Shown: positions 1-9,837 of the stretch, piece by piece
Numbering within the stretch: position 1 is the first letter of the stretch
How the letters are laid out: every line of letters begins with the position of its first letter
Source of the DNA: Onthophagus taurus
Taxonomy: Eukaryota; Arthropoda; Insecta; Coleoptera; Scarabaeidae
Length of the DNA: 64,000 bases
Assembly: GCF_036711975.1 (NCBI RefSeq)
Contig: NC_091970.1
Coordinates: forward strand, 5,091,501 to 5,155,500
Direction of reading: 5' to 3'
Program-made: the position numbers and the translations under genes
The notes under the pieces: model-generated
What the model saw: the letters and a program-made list of their open reading frames with translations, nothing else
Database searches by the model: none
What the model was told of the DNA's origin: nothing

Positions 1-152
1 AATCAAAATTAAAGCGACTCCAAATGGCATTGGAGAAAACCCAATTCGAAATCAAATTAAAATATGTTCCTTATATGTTAATTTTTGGGTTGGGGCTGAT
101 CACTTCGTTTTTAGCTAGGTATTTTGTTGAAAAACAGAAATTCCGTTCTTAA
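1..152 (+). CDS. 3' end of a membrane-anchored protein gene, family unknown
   Basis: From base 3 an open frame runs to a TAA at 150-152. It encodes about 49 residues: a charged stretch (SKLKRLQMALEKTQFEIKLK), one hydrophobic segment (YVPYMLIFGLGLITSFLA) and a short basic tail ending RYFVEKQKFRS. AATAAA overlaps the stop (151-156). The layout is that of a C-terminal transmembrane anchor with a short tail. The rest of the gene lies before the window, so the family cannot be named. The frame has higher GC than the AT-rich DNA that follows, which supports real coding. Confidence 0.55.
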   Translation, partial: SKLKRLQMALEKTQFEIKLKYVPYMLIFGLGLITSFLARYFVEKQKFRS

Positions 153-520
153 TAAAATTAATTTCTTGCATTTATTTACTTTTATTCATCGTTTTGTAGT
201 CAAAAATATAGGTTTATGTTTATAAATGTCTTTTTTTTTCTTTTTAATTACCCATTTATTACATACAGACCTTGACTTGGGATTACGTACAACAACGGAA
301 ATGTTGATGAATGCACACATTCCGTGTTGTGGCATTACTCAGCAATTTTAGTGATTGATAATGGTTTAAAACCTCTTATTTACTAAAAACAATTTAAGAT
401 AACGATGTTATTTACAGAGATCAATTTAAATAATCATAACAACAAAGTTTATTAAAATTAAGAAGTAATTTTTAGCACGATCACTCTGCATTAAATTTTC
501 TTTAAAATGCTTTTTATTTT

Positions 521-660
521 AATGCGATATCTCATTTCATTCTTGAGATACAATTTGTTTAATTTCAATTGTAAATATAATTTGATTTAAAAATTTTGGA
601 ATGTAGGCAACCCAAATTACTTCATTGTAATTTAAGTTCTTTTTTAATTATTTACAAAAT
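521..660 (+). repeat. Direct repeat, copy 1 of 2
   Basis: A segment starting AATGCGATATCTCATTT and including AATGTAGGCAACCCAAATTA recurs at 1771-1910 in the same orientation with scattered differences. The pair is 1250 bp apart and encloses the open stretch at 807-1085. It could be a dispersed repeat or a local duplication. The ends show no clear terminal inverted repeat. Confidence 0.7.
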
Positions 661-806
661 TAAATTATTTTATAATGATTTCGCTAAAAAATTGCATGAG
701 AAATCAATTATTAAAAAAATGGTTGAATATTTAGCTAAATATTAAATTGAAAAATTTTAGTTACAGCTTCTTAGGTTATGTTATTTTTAAGGTTATGTCA
801 TTTTGA

Positions 807-1085
807 AGTTTGAAGCATAAGTTAAAATGTCGTCCTCTAATCGTAGAAATTTACAATAAACTGAAACCTGCTATCCCAAACCTGTATGGAAAGGAGACTA
901 ACAATATCCACGGTATGGAATATAATACCAGAACATTTTCACCGTCAATGCAAGCATTTATTCCTCGATCATGCACAGATCTTAAATCGGTTGTTGAAGT
1001 ATTAATATTAATGAGTACGATGGATAAAAAATTGGATAACAAGAAAACGTTGAGGTACATTTACACTTTATTATTATTATTATAA
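807..1085 (+). other. Open reading frame of uncertain status, possible isolated exon
   Basis: This 280-bp stretch is open on the plus strand and largely open on the minus strand, and is more GC-rich than its surroundings. The plus frame reads through KLKPAIPNLYGKETNN and SMQAFIPRSCTDLKSVVEV and has a possible donor (GAG|GTACAT) near 1054. There is no ATG with a good context at its head and no strong acceptor before it. I do not recognise a family. It may be an exon of an unseen gene, a captured gene fragment, or chance. Confidence 0.25.
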
Positions 1086-1770
1086 ACATCAAAGTCAAGT
1101 ATTAAAAACAATTTACTTCGATTTCATTGGAGATAATACTCGATGTATTAACACTTTTTGATTTATTTATACGCTTTTGCTGTAAATAATTATAAATAAC
1201 TCGATAAAAAGTTAAATTACGTGACTTTGAAGTTAAATTAAGAACTTTAATTGTCAAAAAAGATAACAATTTCTCTTGAGGTTATAATGCCAAATAGGGC
1301 AGTGAAGTAGGTTAATTTTTTTATGAAGCCAGTTAGGTTCAATTAAAAATAAATGTTTAAAATAATATTGTTTAATAACGATATTAAAAATCAAATTTAA
1401 TTAATTTTACAATTTAAAATTATTTATTTTCATACATAGTTGGTGACTCCATCTAATGACAACCGCCTGAATTAAACCATTTTTTGACATTTAAACTCAA
1501 GTAATGTATTTATTCATAAAATTATTATAAAAAAAGGTGTAATTAAACAATTAAACCGAAAAATCAAACTAAATACAATTTTGTTTACGTCTTTATTTAT
1601 TTGACGTGATTTTAGGCACCAGGAAAAGATTTGTTGTGACTTTTTAACTTATTCTAGTTACTAAAAATATCAAAAAAAAACCCTAGACGATAATAGACAA
1701 GGTTAAAAAAACTGTCATTGCGTTCAACACAAATAATTTGAAATATCAATAAACTGAAATAGCAGGTTTT

Positions 1771-1910
1771 AATGCGATATCTCATTTAATTATTGAGATA
1801 CAACTTTTTTAATTTCCATTATAACTATATTTTAAATTAAAACTTTTTGAATGTAGGCAACCCAAATTACGTCATTGTTATTTAAGTTATTTTTTAATAA
1901 TTTATACATT
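1771..1910 (+). repeat. Direct repeat, copy 2 of 2
   Basis: Second copy of the segment at 521-660. It ends about 30 bp before the 3' end of the Toll-like gene, so it probably lies in or next to that gene's 3' UTR. Confidence 0.7.
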
Positions 1911-1941
1911 ACATACATTTACACTTTATTATTATTTAATC

Positions 1942-4452
1942 TTACATTTTAACATTTAAACTGTCTTCTTCGCCGCTTAATCCCGGTCCTAAAGCATTCC
2001 TCAATTTCTCCCAAAATTGTTTTTGTTTATTTTCCGTAGGATCCCATTGTAAATAAATCCTGGTTTTCATAAGATACTTCAACATCGGGCTTATATTACC
2101 ACTCGAAATATTCCCCAATTTAATCATAATCAAGGAATCATTAACACATTCCCCTCGCTCGTTCTCAAAAAATAACCGATGATTTTCAGCAACCTGAGCT
2201 TCCCAAGTGCACCACTGCGATTTAATGTAAGAATTGCTGATGATCAACAAGGTTTTTCTGCTTCTCGAAAGGCACTCCAAAACCGATTCGGATATGATGG
2301 TCCCGAGTTCGAAATCTCTCTCGTAGACGCATAATTTAAGAAACGGCTCGTAATTCTCCAACATGCTAACTAATCTTATAACGAAATTTCTGTCTTCGGT
2401 GCTGTAAGAAACAAAAGCGTCGTATAAATAATTTGTGTGCCCTTTGATGCTATCTCGTTTTTTATTAAATTGGGTTCTTTGTGCGATGGATAATTTCGTT
2501 AAGAAGATCCAATATCGAATGTGCCATCGATAAATATAACAAAGAATTAGAGTTATTAAAAAGAGGATTCCGCAAATTAATGAAGGTACTAAATATCTTG
2601 TAATTTTTATTTCTTTTTCTTTTTGACACGTTTTATGATTATTTTGGTAATATTCAACGATCGTTGTGTTTTCAGCCGACTCCGGTAATAAACAAAAAGT
2701 GCTCGTTTGGTTTAAAAGATTTAAAATGTGATTGATTTCCCCGCGAGGTAAAGAATCGAAAGGTTCGATTAATTGGTCGCAATCGCAATGAAAAGGGTTA
2801 TTTGAGAAATCAACGAGTTTGAAATGAGAAATATCTTTTAGCATAGCCTCGGTTAAATATGTAAATGGGTTTCTTGAGATTGTTAAATTTTCTAATGCGG
2901 TTTTAATAAATAATCGATTATGCCAGGTTTTTAATCGGTTATCACTTAGATTTAAAACTTTTAATGTTCTCAAAGAAAATATAAAATCGGGGGTTATCTC
3001 GGAAAGAAAATTTTTTCGGAGATTTAATGTTTCTAGTGACGTCAATTCTCCAAAGATGTCGTTACTAGGGAAATATTCAATCTTGCAACTTTCCAAGGAT
3101 AAATATTTTAGGTTAATTAACCCGGTGAAAATTTCTTTAACCCAAGATCTTTGTGGGAAATGATTATCCCCTAAGTTTAAATATTCCAAATTTGAGAGTT
3201 CGTAAAAAGCGTTGTCGGATATCAACATGATGTTTGAATGGAAAAGATTTAATTTTTTTAGATTTATTGGCCCGAATAAACTTCTATTATAAATCCGTCT
3301 AACGTTATTATAGCTTAAATCGAGCATTTTTAATAAAGTCATGTTATCAAATTTACTCCGATTTTCTTCCAATGTGAAATAAGATTTTCCAGGTTTTGTG
3401 TTTCCAGAGATATCGAGCACCTCCAAAGTAGGTATCAAAACACCTTTAGGAGCCGTAACCATTTTATTCTCTTTTAAATGCAATTGCTTTAAATTCTTGA
3501 AATTAATAAAAGCATTTTCCTTAATATCAGTAATCATACAATCCTCTAAAATTAAACTTTCAATATTAGGCATCTCAGGAAAGGTGTTTTCATCGATCGT
3601 GTGGAATTGATTCCTGTTTAAAATTAGCTCAGTTATCGTTGTGTTTGCGATTATATTAAAGAGTTTGTTGGGGACTCGCGTTTTAAATCCCCATCCCTTT
3701 AAATTTAGGGACATCAAAGGGATTTTGTGTTCACCTATTTTTTTTAAAACATCAATCATGTTTGTTTCCTCCACCAAGGTTTCACTAACACTCAAATTTT
3801 TTAAGTTTTTTAAATAAATAAACGCCTCGGGATGAATATAATCGATTTGGGAATCGTCGAAAAATATATTTCCCACTCCGCTTCCATTTAAATTCGCAAA
3901 ATCATCCTTTTCGACCCTTCGACAATCCAATTCCGATAAAATAATCGTTGCTAAATTCGGCATAAACGCTGCTTTAAACGCCACCGAAGCATCTTTGATT
4001 TCATTAAACCCATTATGAATTAATCGCAACGTCACCAAACTGTTTAATCCTTCAAAAACGTCTTCGCCCAAACTCATCAATAAGGGGTTGAAAGAAATCG
4101 ATAAAATCTCCAATCTATTTAAATCCTTTAAAGCTCCAATTTGAATCGATGTTAACTTCATGTTATCTTCAATGTATAACCCGGTTATGTGCAATAAATT
4201 GTCGAAATCGCCGGGTAAAATCTCATTAATTCCTGATTCGTTTATTTTGAAGCATTTTAATGATGTCCGGAAGTATTTAGGGAAGGTTTCGCACCTAAAA
4301 TAATAACAAATTGCATAGGCATCAATGTATTCCCTACATTTGCATTGACCACGATAAAAAGCCTTTTGTTTTATTGCACTATCATCTTCGGATCCGCACG
4401 ATTTCCCCAGTTGAAACAACAACGACACCAAAAATGTTGTTACGATCGACAT
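1942..4452 (-). CDS. Toll-like receptor with LRRs, single C-terminal cap, TM and TIR
   Basis: An uninterrupted 836-residue frame. Seen in order: a signal peptide (MSIVTTFLVSLLFQLGKSCG), a short cysteine-rich N-cap (CKCREY...CYYFRC), about 18-20 leucine-rich repeats, a single LRR C-cap (NPFHCDCDQL, later cysteines in TSTFC and KTC), a TM helix at about 621-641, and a TIR domain from about 675 (YLYDAFVSYS, then CVYERDFELG in the BB loop, ISNSYIKSQWCTWE in box 2 and the FW motif in KQFWEKL). One C-cap and no internal N-cap is the vertebrate-type plan, as in insect Toll-9, rather than the double-cap plan of Toll-1. The BB loop has Leu where many vertebrate TLRs have Pro; Drosophila Toll also lacks that Pro. 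The expected role is a membrane receptor signalling through TIR adaptors. Whether it is immune or developmental cannot be told from sequence. Start choice: the first ATG gives an immediate signal peptide. Confidence 0.93.
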   Translation of the reverse strand: MSIVTTFLVSLLFQLGKSCGSEDDSAIKQKAFYRGQCKCREYIDAYAICYYFRCETFPKYFRTSLKCFKINESGINEILPGDFDNLLHITGLYIEDNMKLTSIQIGALKDLNRLEILSISFNPLLMSLGEDVFEGLNSLVTLRLIHNGFNEIKDASVAFKAAFMPNLATIILSELDCRRVEKDDFANLNGSGVGNIFFDDSQIDYIHPEAFIYLKNLKNLSVSETLVEETNMIDVLKKIGEHKIPLMSLNLKGWGFKTRVPNKLFNIIANTTITELILNRNQFHTIDENTFPEMPNIESLILEDCMITDIKENAFINFKNLKQLHLKENKMVTAPKGVLIPTLEVLDISGNTKPGKSYFTLEENRSKFDNMTLLKMLDLSYNNVRRIYNRSLFGPINLKKLNLFHSNIMLISDNAFYELSNLEYLNLGDNHFPQRSWVKEIFTGLINLKYLSLESCKIEYFPSNDIFGELTSLETLNLRKNFLSEITPDFIFSLRTLKVLNLSDNRLKTWHNRLFIKTALENLTISRNPFTYLTEAMLKDISHFKLVDFSNNPFHCDCDQLIEPFDSLPRGEINHILNLLNQTSTFCLLPESAENTTIVEYYQNNHKTCQKEKEIKITRYLVPSLICGILFLITLILCYIYRWHIRYWIFLTKLSIAQRTQFNKKRDSIKGHTNYLYDAFVSYSTEDRNFVIRLVSMLENYEPFLKLCVYERDFELGTIISESVLECLSRSRKTLLIISNSYIKSQWCTWEAQVAENHRLFFENERGECVNDSLIMIKLGNISSGNISPMLKYLMKTRIYLQWDPTENKQKQFWEKLRNALGPGLSGEEDSLNVKM

Positions 4453-5554
4453 AATTTATTTTTAAAATTGCCTCCATCTAAAGCAAAAAATTAATTCAAT
4501 TAATTATGAGGTAAAGGAAATAGAAACACCTTAACTTCGTGTTTAAACGCGGAGGATGTTAAAAAAAGAAATTCTCAGTGCACATGTGGTACGGTTTAAT
4601 TATGGAATTAGTGTAACATCTGTTTAAATGTTTGTGTTATTAAAAGAGATGGATTGGATGAAAAACTTGAAGTCATTATTACTGTATTCGCTATTAGAAT
4701 TGCATGATATGGGACATCAACCCAGATTTTTTCTTAATTACACATAAAATAGCATACATTATTTTTAAGAAAATGTTAAATATTATTATTTTGTTTTCTA
4801 TTGTGGGTTAACGACGTTAAAGTTTTTTTTTTCTATGCGATAACATATAAATGCGTCTACATATTTTAAATATTTACTTAGATTTCGTAGTAAACGAAAA
4901 ATTTTTACTTTTGAGGTTAAAACAAGTTATTTATTTATGTATAAAAATTAAAATAACTTACCTAACAATTTAAATAGAACGTTTCTAAATTAAAACGCAT
5001 TTATCAAGCGTGAAATTAACCATCTAAGCTCTTCGCCGTTCACTTACTGTTTGTGCTTACATTTTCAAAACTTGTAACTTCAACCTCAAAGCTTTATATG
5101 TCATGCGCACTCAACTTAAGTTGGTAACAATGCGCACTAATCTTTTTCATTCAATTTTCTTAATTTAAAGATGATTAAAAATTTAATACAGAGAGGACAA
5201 TATTACTAAAATTAATAATTAGTAACATTTATTATCTAATTTTATCAACAATATTGAAGCAATCGATTAGAATTAATTGAAGTGTCAAACGTATTACTTA
5301 ATTAGAGTTATTATGGCTAGATGGAGTGAGCAATTGTTTAAATTTAAATGAACTTTTATTTTATTAATTTGATATTAATTTATTTAGTACTTTAGATAAA
5401 GTGTGTTTTAATGAAATAAATTCGTTATACTAAAGTCCCTAGATTATCAAAGTATCGCGGTTCATGAACCCTGTGTATTCGAACCATTCAAGCCAAAATG
5501 GCGGTTTGACAGCTTGTCACCGCTTATTTATAAAAAGTTGCACGTGTAATAATA
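4453..5554. other. Intergenic region upstream of the Toll-like gene
   Basis: AT-rich DNA holding the promoter and 5' UTR of the Toll-like receptor and, at its far end, the approach to the THAP relic. I see no coding frame, RNA gene or clear TATA box. Confidence 0.5.
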
Positions 5555-5677
5555 ATGCCGTCTTGTTGCCTTTGGAGTTACAAAAATAGCAGTAAGAAGG
5601 GCTTTCGAGTCCTCAGAGTACTACGAGAAAAGACAAGAGAGGAAATTTGGCGTAATTTTATCAACAGAACGACTTAA
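5555..5677 (+). pseudogene. THAP zinc-finger fragment, probably transposon-derived
   Basis: A 40-codon frame starts MPSCCLWSYKNSSKKGF and continues RVLRVLREKTREEIWRNFIN before a TAA. This follows the N-terminal half of the THAP domain (MPxxC start, N-S-S/K spacing, K-G-F, an F/L-R-V/F-P block, then R-x-x-W-x-x-x-I). The second zinc cysteine of the usual pair has become Tyr (WSYKN where C is usual), the FP motif is degraded to VL, and the frame ends before the C2H pair. THAP domains are the DNA-binding module of P-element transposases and derived host genes. An alternative is the first exon of a live THAP gene, but I see no donor joined to further THAP coding nearby. Confidence 0.6.
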
Positions 5678-5888
5678 CAGAGCGATCAGTTCTTTTTGAG
5701 GTTAGTTTATTGTTAATAAAAGATCAAAAAGCTTAATAAAACCGTCGTGTAGAAGAAGCAATAGTGGAAAAACAACCCATCCATTAAATTAGAGTAAAAT
5801 GAAATTGTGAAGGACAACTTTAAAGGGTTATACACTGCAATAGCGCCATCTTTGAGGCAATAGCCAAAACTTTATTATTGTTTAAAAA

Positions 5889-7252
5889 TCAATATAAAGT
5901 ACTAAACTTAAACTGCAAATAAACTATGAAATAGGTAAATCCATGTGAGATGATCTAAAATTAATTATTAACACATTAAAATTGCAACACATTTCGAAGC
6001 TCACATTTACGATGAGTTTCCTTGATACTAATATTCGTCCGAAATAATAAGCTTCAACCGGTTGATGGTTTATACTTATAATTAATTGTTCCAACTAAAA
6101 TAAATAATGAATTGTATTTATAAATTAAATAATGTTTCTATGAATACTTGTTGTATTTCTTCGAATGATAGTTTCGTTAAAGTTAAGTGATATATATTTC
6201 CAATTAAATTTAAACTCTGAAAAGAAAAAAAAAACCTTTTTATTAACTAAAATTAAATTAAAACATTTTACCTTTTCATGAAGATCTTCAGCAACTAACA
6301 TATAAATTATTGCCACTATAGCATCAATAAACCAAAACGTAATCAATATGAATAAAGAGAGGTGAAAATTAGTTTCAATCATTTCATTAATACCACAAAA
6401 ACCGATTATGACAATCATTGAAGCAGCGGGAACGTATACACAGAAAATAATCGATATAAATTTGTTAAAAAAGCTTTGGTTGTCGAAAATATTTTTATAA
6501 ATAAACCTAATTTGACGAAAATTCAAATTAATTCTTTCATTTTCACGTATTTTTGCGTCTATTTTTGAGAGGATATTTTTGTAGAGATAAGAAATAGCTG
6601 CGACATGAACATCGATATAACTTATTCCTACAAAAACGATAAGTTGAAATATAAAATCAGCTGAGATAATTAATAAAGCGTTCTGAAGATTTTCGATTGT
6701 TGCGCAAGCAATTAAAGTGCTTATTGGTACCCATATTGTTATTAAAATCACGTAAACCATCGATTTTCTTCTAGCAGTTTTTATTAGATTCTTCGATGTG
6801 GTATTTTCTGTTTGAATGAAACAATTGTGAAAATCTAATAAAGTTTTTATTACCAATGAGGCAACTTTTCGATAGGAAATCACAACAAAACAATATGTAG
6901 TCAATACGGACCATACAATTATCACAAAACTCAATGAAATCATAACGTCGAATATATTTGTTTGCTCGAAAACATGTATCGTTACCTTCATTGCCGCTAA
7001 TAATAGATATAAAACCACAAATATCGCTATTAAGACACTTAATTTGGATACTTTGTAAGTAAATCGACTTTCAGGGTGATTATGGTGATTACAATGGAAA
7101 TTAACGGGTATTAAACCGATGAAACAACAAAGTTTTAATATCGGTTTATAAGCACAACAAACACAATCGCCTTTATATCGATGAAATAGTAATATTTGAG
7201 AATCCATACTAAACTTGTGTTGGGTAAAACGGAAAATGATTGTTTGTATCAT
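5889..7252 (-). CDS. Insect gustatory receptor (Gr family), four exons
   Basis: Exons on the minus strand: 7252-6272, 6216-6148, 6094-6005 and 5954-5889, all in phase 0 with GT-AG introns of 50-60 bp, giving 401 residues. The long first exon encodes about six hydrophobic segments (SVLIAIFVVLYLLLAAMKV, VMISLSFVIIVWSVLTTYCF, and others). The last exon reads IISHGFTYFIVYLQFKF and carries the TYxxxxxQF signature of insect gustatory receptors in TM7. Three small 3' exons in phase 0 are the usual Gr gene structure. The expected role is a ligand-gated cation channel subunit in the membrane of taste neurons; the ligand is unknown. A second in-frame ATG at 7207 is an alternative start. The DHLE-type loop before TM7 is short. 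It stands alone, with no tandem Gr paralogue in the window. Confidence 0.9.
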
Positions 7253-7806
7253 TTCTAGAACGGTTTTAATGTTTAATAGATAGTTGATTACGAAAAATTA
7301 ATCGATATATATATTATTAAACGTAAATTATTATTTATATCTCCTTAATAATGTAAGGCTTGATTTCTCTGGATTTTGGTATCTTGCTCGAAGTACTCAA
7401 TTAAATGTTTGGGTGCTTTAAATGGTAATTAATCTGTTCATTATTACTGTTCTTCCAGCTCCTCGTTCTGAGGATCTCCTAAGCATCCTTGGTTATATTG
7501 TCTCCGCATTTTGCTCTTGCTTCCCATTTGCACCAGCTAGGGATAGGAGAGGCTAAGTGACAACTGCCTTTAGAGCAGCCCGACTAATAATTTTAATATT
7601 TAATTTGCAATTTCATAAAAAATCAATAAAGTAAACATTATTTCAAAAATGAAACCTGTCAATTAATAACATAACCTCAAATTTTATTAGAACTAAAAAC
7701 AATTTAAATAAATTTCGATCAAACTTAATTTTGATATAAAAACCTAATAAATTTTTAATTTTAATAAAAAAAACAACCAAAACATGTTAAAAAAAACTTT
7801 CACAAA
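7253..7806. other. Intergenic, with a short GC-rich segment at 7440-7590
   Basis: Upstream of the gustatory receptor and downstream of the coiled-coil gene. The segment 7440-7590 is clearly richer in GC than its surroundings and looks like a remnant of an interspersed repeat, but I could not assign a family on either strand. A TGAGGTTAT-type motif (reverse, ATAACCTCAA) sits at 7671-7680. Confidence 0.5.
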
Positions 7807-8395
7807 TCAATCCTCGTCCTCATTCTCGATAATTTCCTTAATGCTTTCGTTTTCGCAATGTTCATTCTTTCCGGCAATACTTCGGATACGCTCCATAACC
7901 GAATTGGTCATTTGATTTAACTGTCGGATTTGTTTTAAATCGCCAACGACGCTTTGTATGAACGGAGCCAAAGTATCCCAATCGATTTCCGGGGGATTTG
8001 TCCCATCGCAAATGTAGATGTCCTCCATCGAAAAACCCCGTTGAAATTTTTGTTTGATGAGTTCCTTTTCTTGCGGACCATCCTGTTTCTCGGAGAAATC
8101 ATCGTCTTCCGTATCTTTAGCAATTGTCGTCGTTTGACTATCCGCATCCACGCTTGATTCCTCACACATGGCTGAATCGTCTTGTTCAGTTATAAACGTG
8201 TTTAAACGTGTCATTAACTCGTTTAGATCTTGGTGAATCTTATCGAGTTCTTTACGTTTCGTTTCGTAGATTTGTTCGAGTTGAACAGATGCCTGATCAC
8301 GCTCTTCTTGTTTATTCTAATTAGTTTAAAGATATAAATGATATTTATTATTAAGATTAATAAAGAAAACTTACAGGTTCGATTTGGTCTTCCAT
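7807..8395 (-). CDS. Unknown acidic coiled-coil protein, two exons
   Basis: Exon 1 is 8395-8375 (seven codons, MEDQIEP) with donor CCT|GTAAGT. Exon 2 is 8316-7807. The product is 176 residues. Residues about 8-50 (QLEQIYETKRKELDKIHQDL) and 130-160 look like amphipathic coiled coils. Between them is an acidic, low-complexity linker (DTEDDDFSEKQDGPQEKE). A conserved-looking block reads FSMEDIYICDGTNPPEIDW, and the C-terminus is acidic (IIENEDED). No signal peptide or TM segment. I do not recognise the family; the shape would suit a small subunit of a nuclear or centrosomal complex, but that is a guess. The two-exon model is supported by an uninterrupted frame from the ATG and a good donor and acceptor. 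Confidence 0.75.
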
Positions 8396-8516
8396 TATTT
8401 TTTTAATTAATTACTATTCCTTATATTAAAGTTGTCATTTTGTTGAGGTTTTGACAATTTCTTTTATTTTTTGACAAATTTTTCGTTATGGTTACGTTAA
8501 AAAAAGAGTAATAATT
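8396..8516. promoter_or_regulatory. Promoter region of the coiled-coil gene
   Basis: A short gap between the ATG at 8395 and the first THOC5 3'-end repeat unit. It must contain the start site of the minus-strand gene. No TATA box is evident. Confidence 0.4.
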
Positions 8517-8989
8517 GTTAAATAAATAATGAAAATAAATGATTATTTTATACTCTATTTCTAAATTCCTCAAATTGAAGCGCCATAAAATTTAAAACAA
8601 ATAAGTCATTAAATTCGTAACTACAGTTTACTTAAAACATAGACATAAAGTAAAACTTACTTTTCTTAAAAATATTTCAATATAAACTATAAAAATTAAT
8701 ATATCTAGAGATTATTTTAGTTGCTAATTTGTGTTGGCAGCTCTGACTCAAAATGTCATAACAAAATAGGGTTATGTAAAAACTGTATCACTAATTAAAA
8801 TTTTTATTAAGTTTTAATCTCAATATTAAAGTGTAGAAACCTGAACCAATTTTTCTATACTTAAACGGTCTTCTTCGATTTTTTGCACTATACAGAAATC
8901 AGATTAGCTTTTTATACAGTTAATTTAAAATAAATTTACCAAACCAAAAAAGCACCGTACATTGTGGAAACCCCTAATTTCCAGAAATC
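8517..8989 (-). repeat. Tandem duplicate A of the THOC5 3' end
   Basis: First of three adjacent units starting GTTAAATAAATAATG (at 8517, 8990 and 9334). Unit A carries degenerate copies of the last 50-odd bp of the penultimate THOC5 exon, the last intron and the whole last exon (see 8791-8887). The functional unit is C. Confidence 0.85.
8791..8887 (-). pseudogene. Duplicated THOC5 last exon, possible alternative terminal exon
   Basis: After an intact acceptor (CTGTATAG) the segment reads AKNRRRPFKYRKIGSGFYT, matching the real last exon (ARNRRRPFKY...GSGFYTQY). It then runs 12 residues further (LILRLKLNKNFN) before a stop. Spliced from the donor at 9783 it keeps phase and would give an alternative C-terminus. 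Its own upstream penultimate-exon copy has decayed. It could be a dead duplicate or an alternative 3' exon. Confidence 0.6.
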
Positions 8990-9333
8990 GTTAAATAAAT
9001 AATGAAAATAAACGATTATTTTAGTTCTAAAAGCATTTGAGGTTATGTTGTTGGAAATTGACAAGTTTGACGTTTAAATGTTAGGTTAATTAATTAGGAA
9101 AGATTAATTTATTAATAAATTAATTTTCGCTTTAAAAAAAGTTACTTTTACTAAATATTTCAAATTAAACCATAAATATTAATAAATTTAATCAAATTAA
9201 TGTATGTAGAGATTATTTTAGTTGCTAATTTGGGTTGGTAGCTCTGATGAATTATACATTTAATTAAAAAAAAACTTATCAAACTCCCTGAAAAAACACC
9301 GTACTTTGTGGAAACCCCGAATTTCCAGAAATC
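8990..9333 (-). repeat. Tandem duplicate B of the THOC5 3' end
   Basis: Second unit, 344 bp. It keeps the unit head, the AAGCATTTGAGGTTATG block and the penultimate-exon fragment, but lacks the internal part holding the last exon, so it has an internal deletion relative to A and C. Confidence 0.85.
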
Positions 9334-9837
9334 GTTAAATAAATAATGAAAATAAATGATTATTTTGGTTTTAAAAGCATTTGAGGTTATGTTATTGGAA
9401 ATTGACAAGTTTGACGTTTAAATTTTAGGTTAGCTGATATGAAAAGATTAATTTATTAACAAATTAATTTTCGCTTTAAAAAGACTTACTTTTCTTAAAA
9501 ATATTTCACATTAAACCATAAAAATTATTAAATGTAATCAAATTTAATAGAGATTACTTTAGTTGCTAATTTGGGTTGGTAGCTCTGACTCAATATGTCA
9601 TAGCAAAATAAGGTTATGTAAAAACTCTTAATTAAAATTATGTTTTTTATTAAGTTTTAAAGTTAATATTGAGTGTAGAAACCTGAACCAATCTTTCTAT
9701 ATTTAAAGGGTCTTCTTCGATTCCTTGCACTATACAAAAACCAAATTAGTTTATTATACATTTAATTTAAAAAAAAACTTACCAAACTCCCTGAAAAAAC
9801 ACAGTACTTTGTGGAAACCCAGAATTTCCAGAAATCG
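9334..9837 (-). repeat. Tandem unit C, the functional THOC5 3' end
   Basis: Third unit, 504 bp. It contains the functional last exon (9663-9729), the last intron and the final 55 bp of the penultimate exon, up to the breakpoint near 9837. The other two units end at the same point (CCAGAAATC), which marks the duplication junction. Confidence 0.85.

Larger units (their letters stand above)
153..1941. other. AT-rich intergenic region with one ORF and a direct repeat pair
   Basis: Between the upstream 3' end and the Toll-like gene the DNA is very AT-rich. It contains a 280-bp open stretch (807-1085) and two copies of a 140-bp segment (521-660 and 1771-1910), listed separately. I see no promoter or RNA gene. 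Confidence 0.6.
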
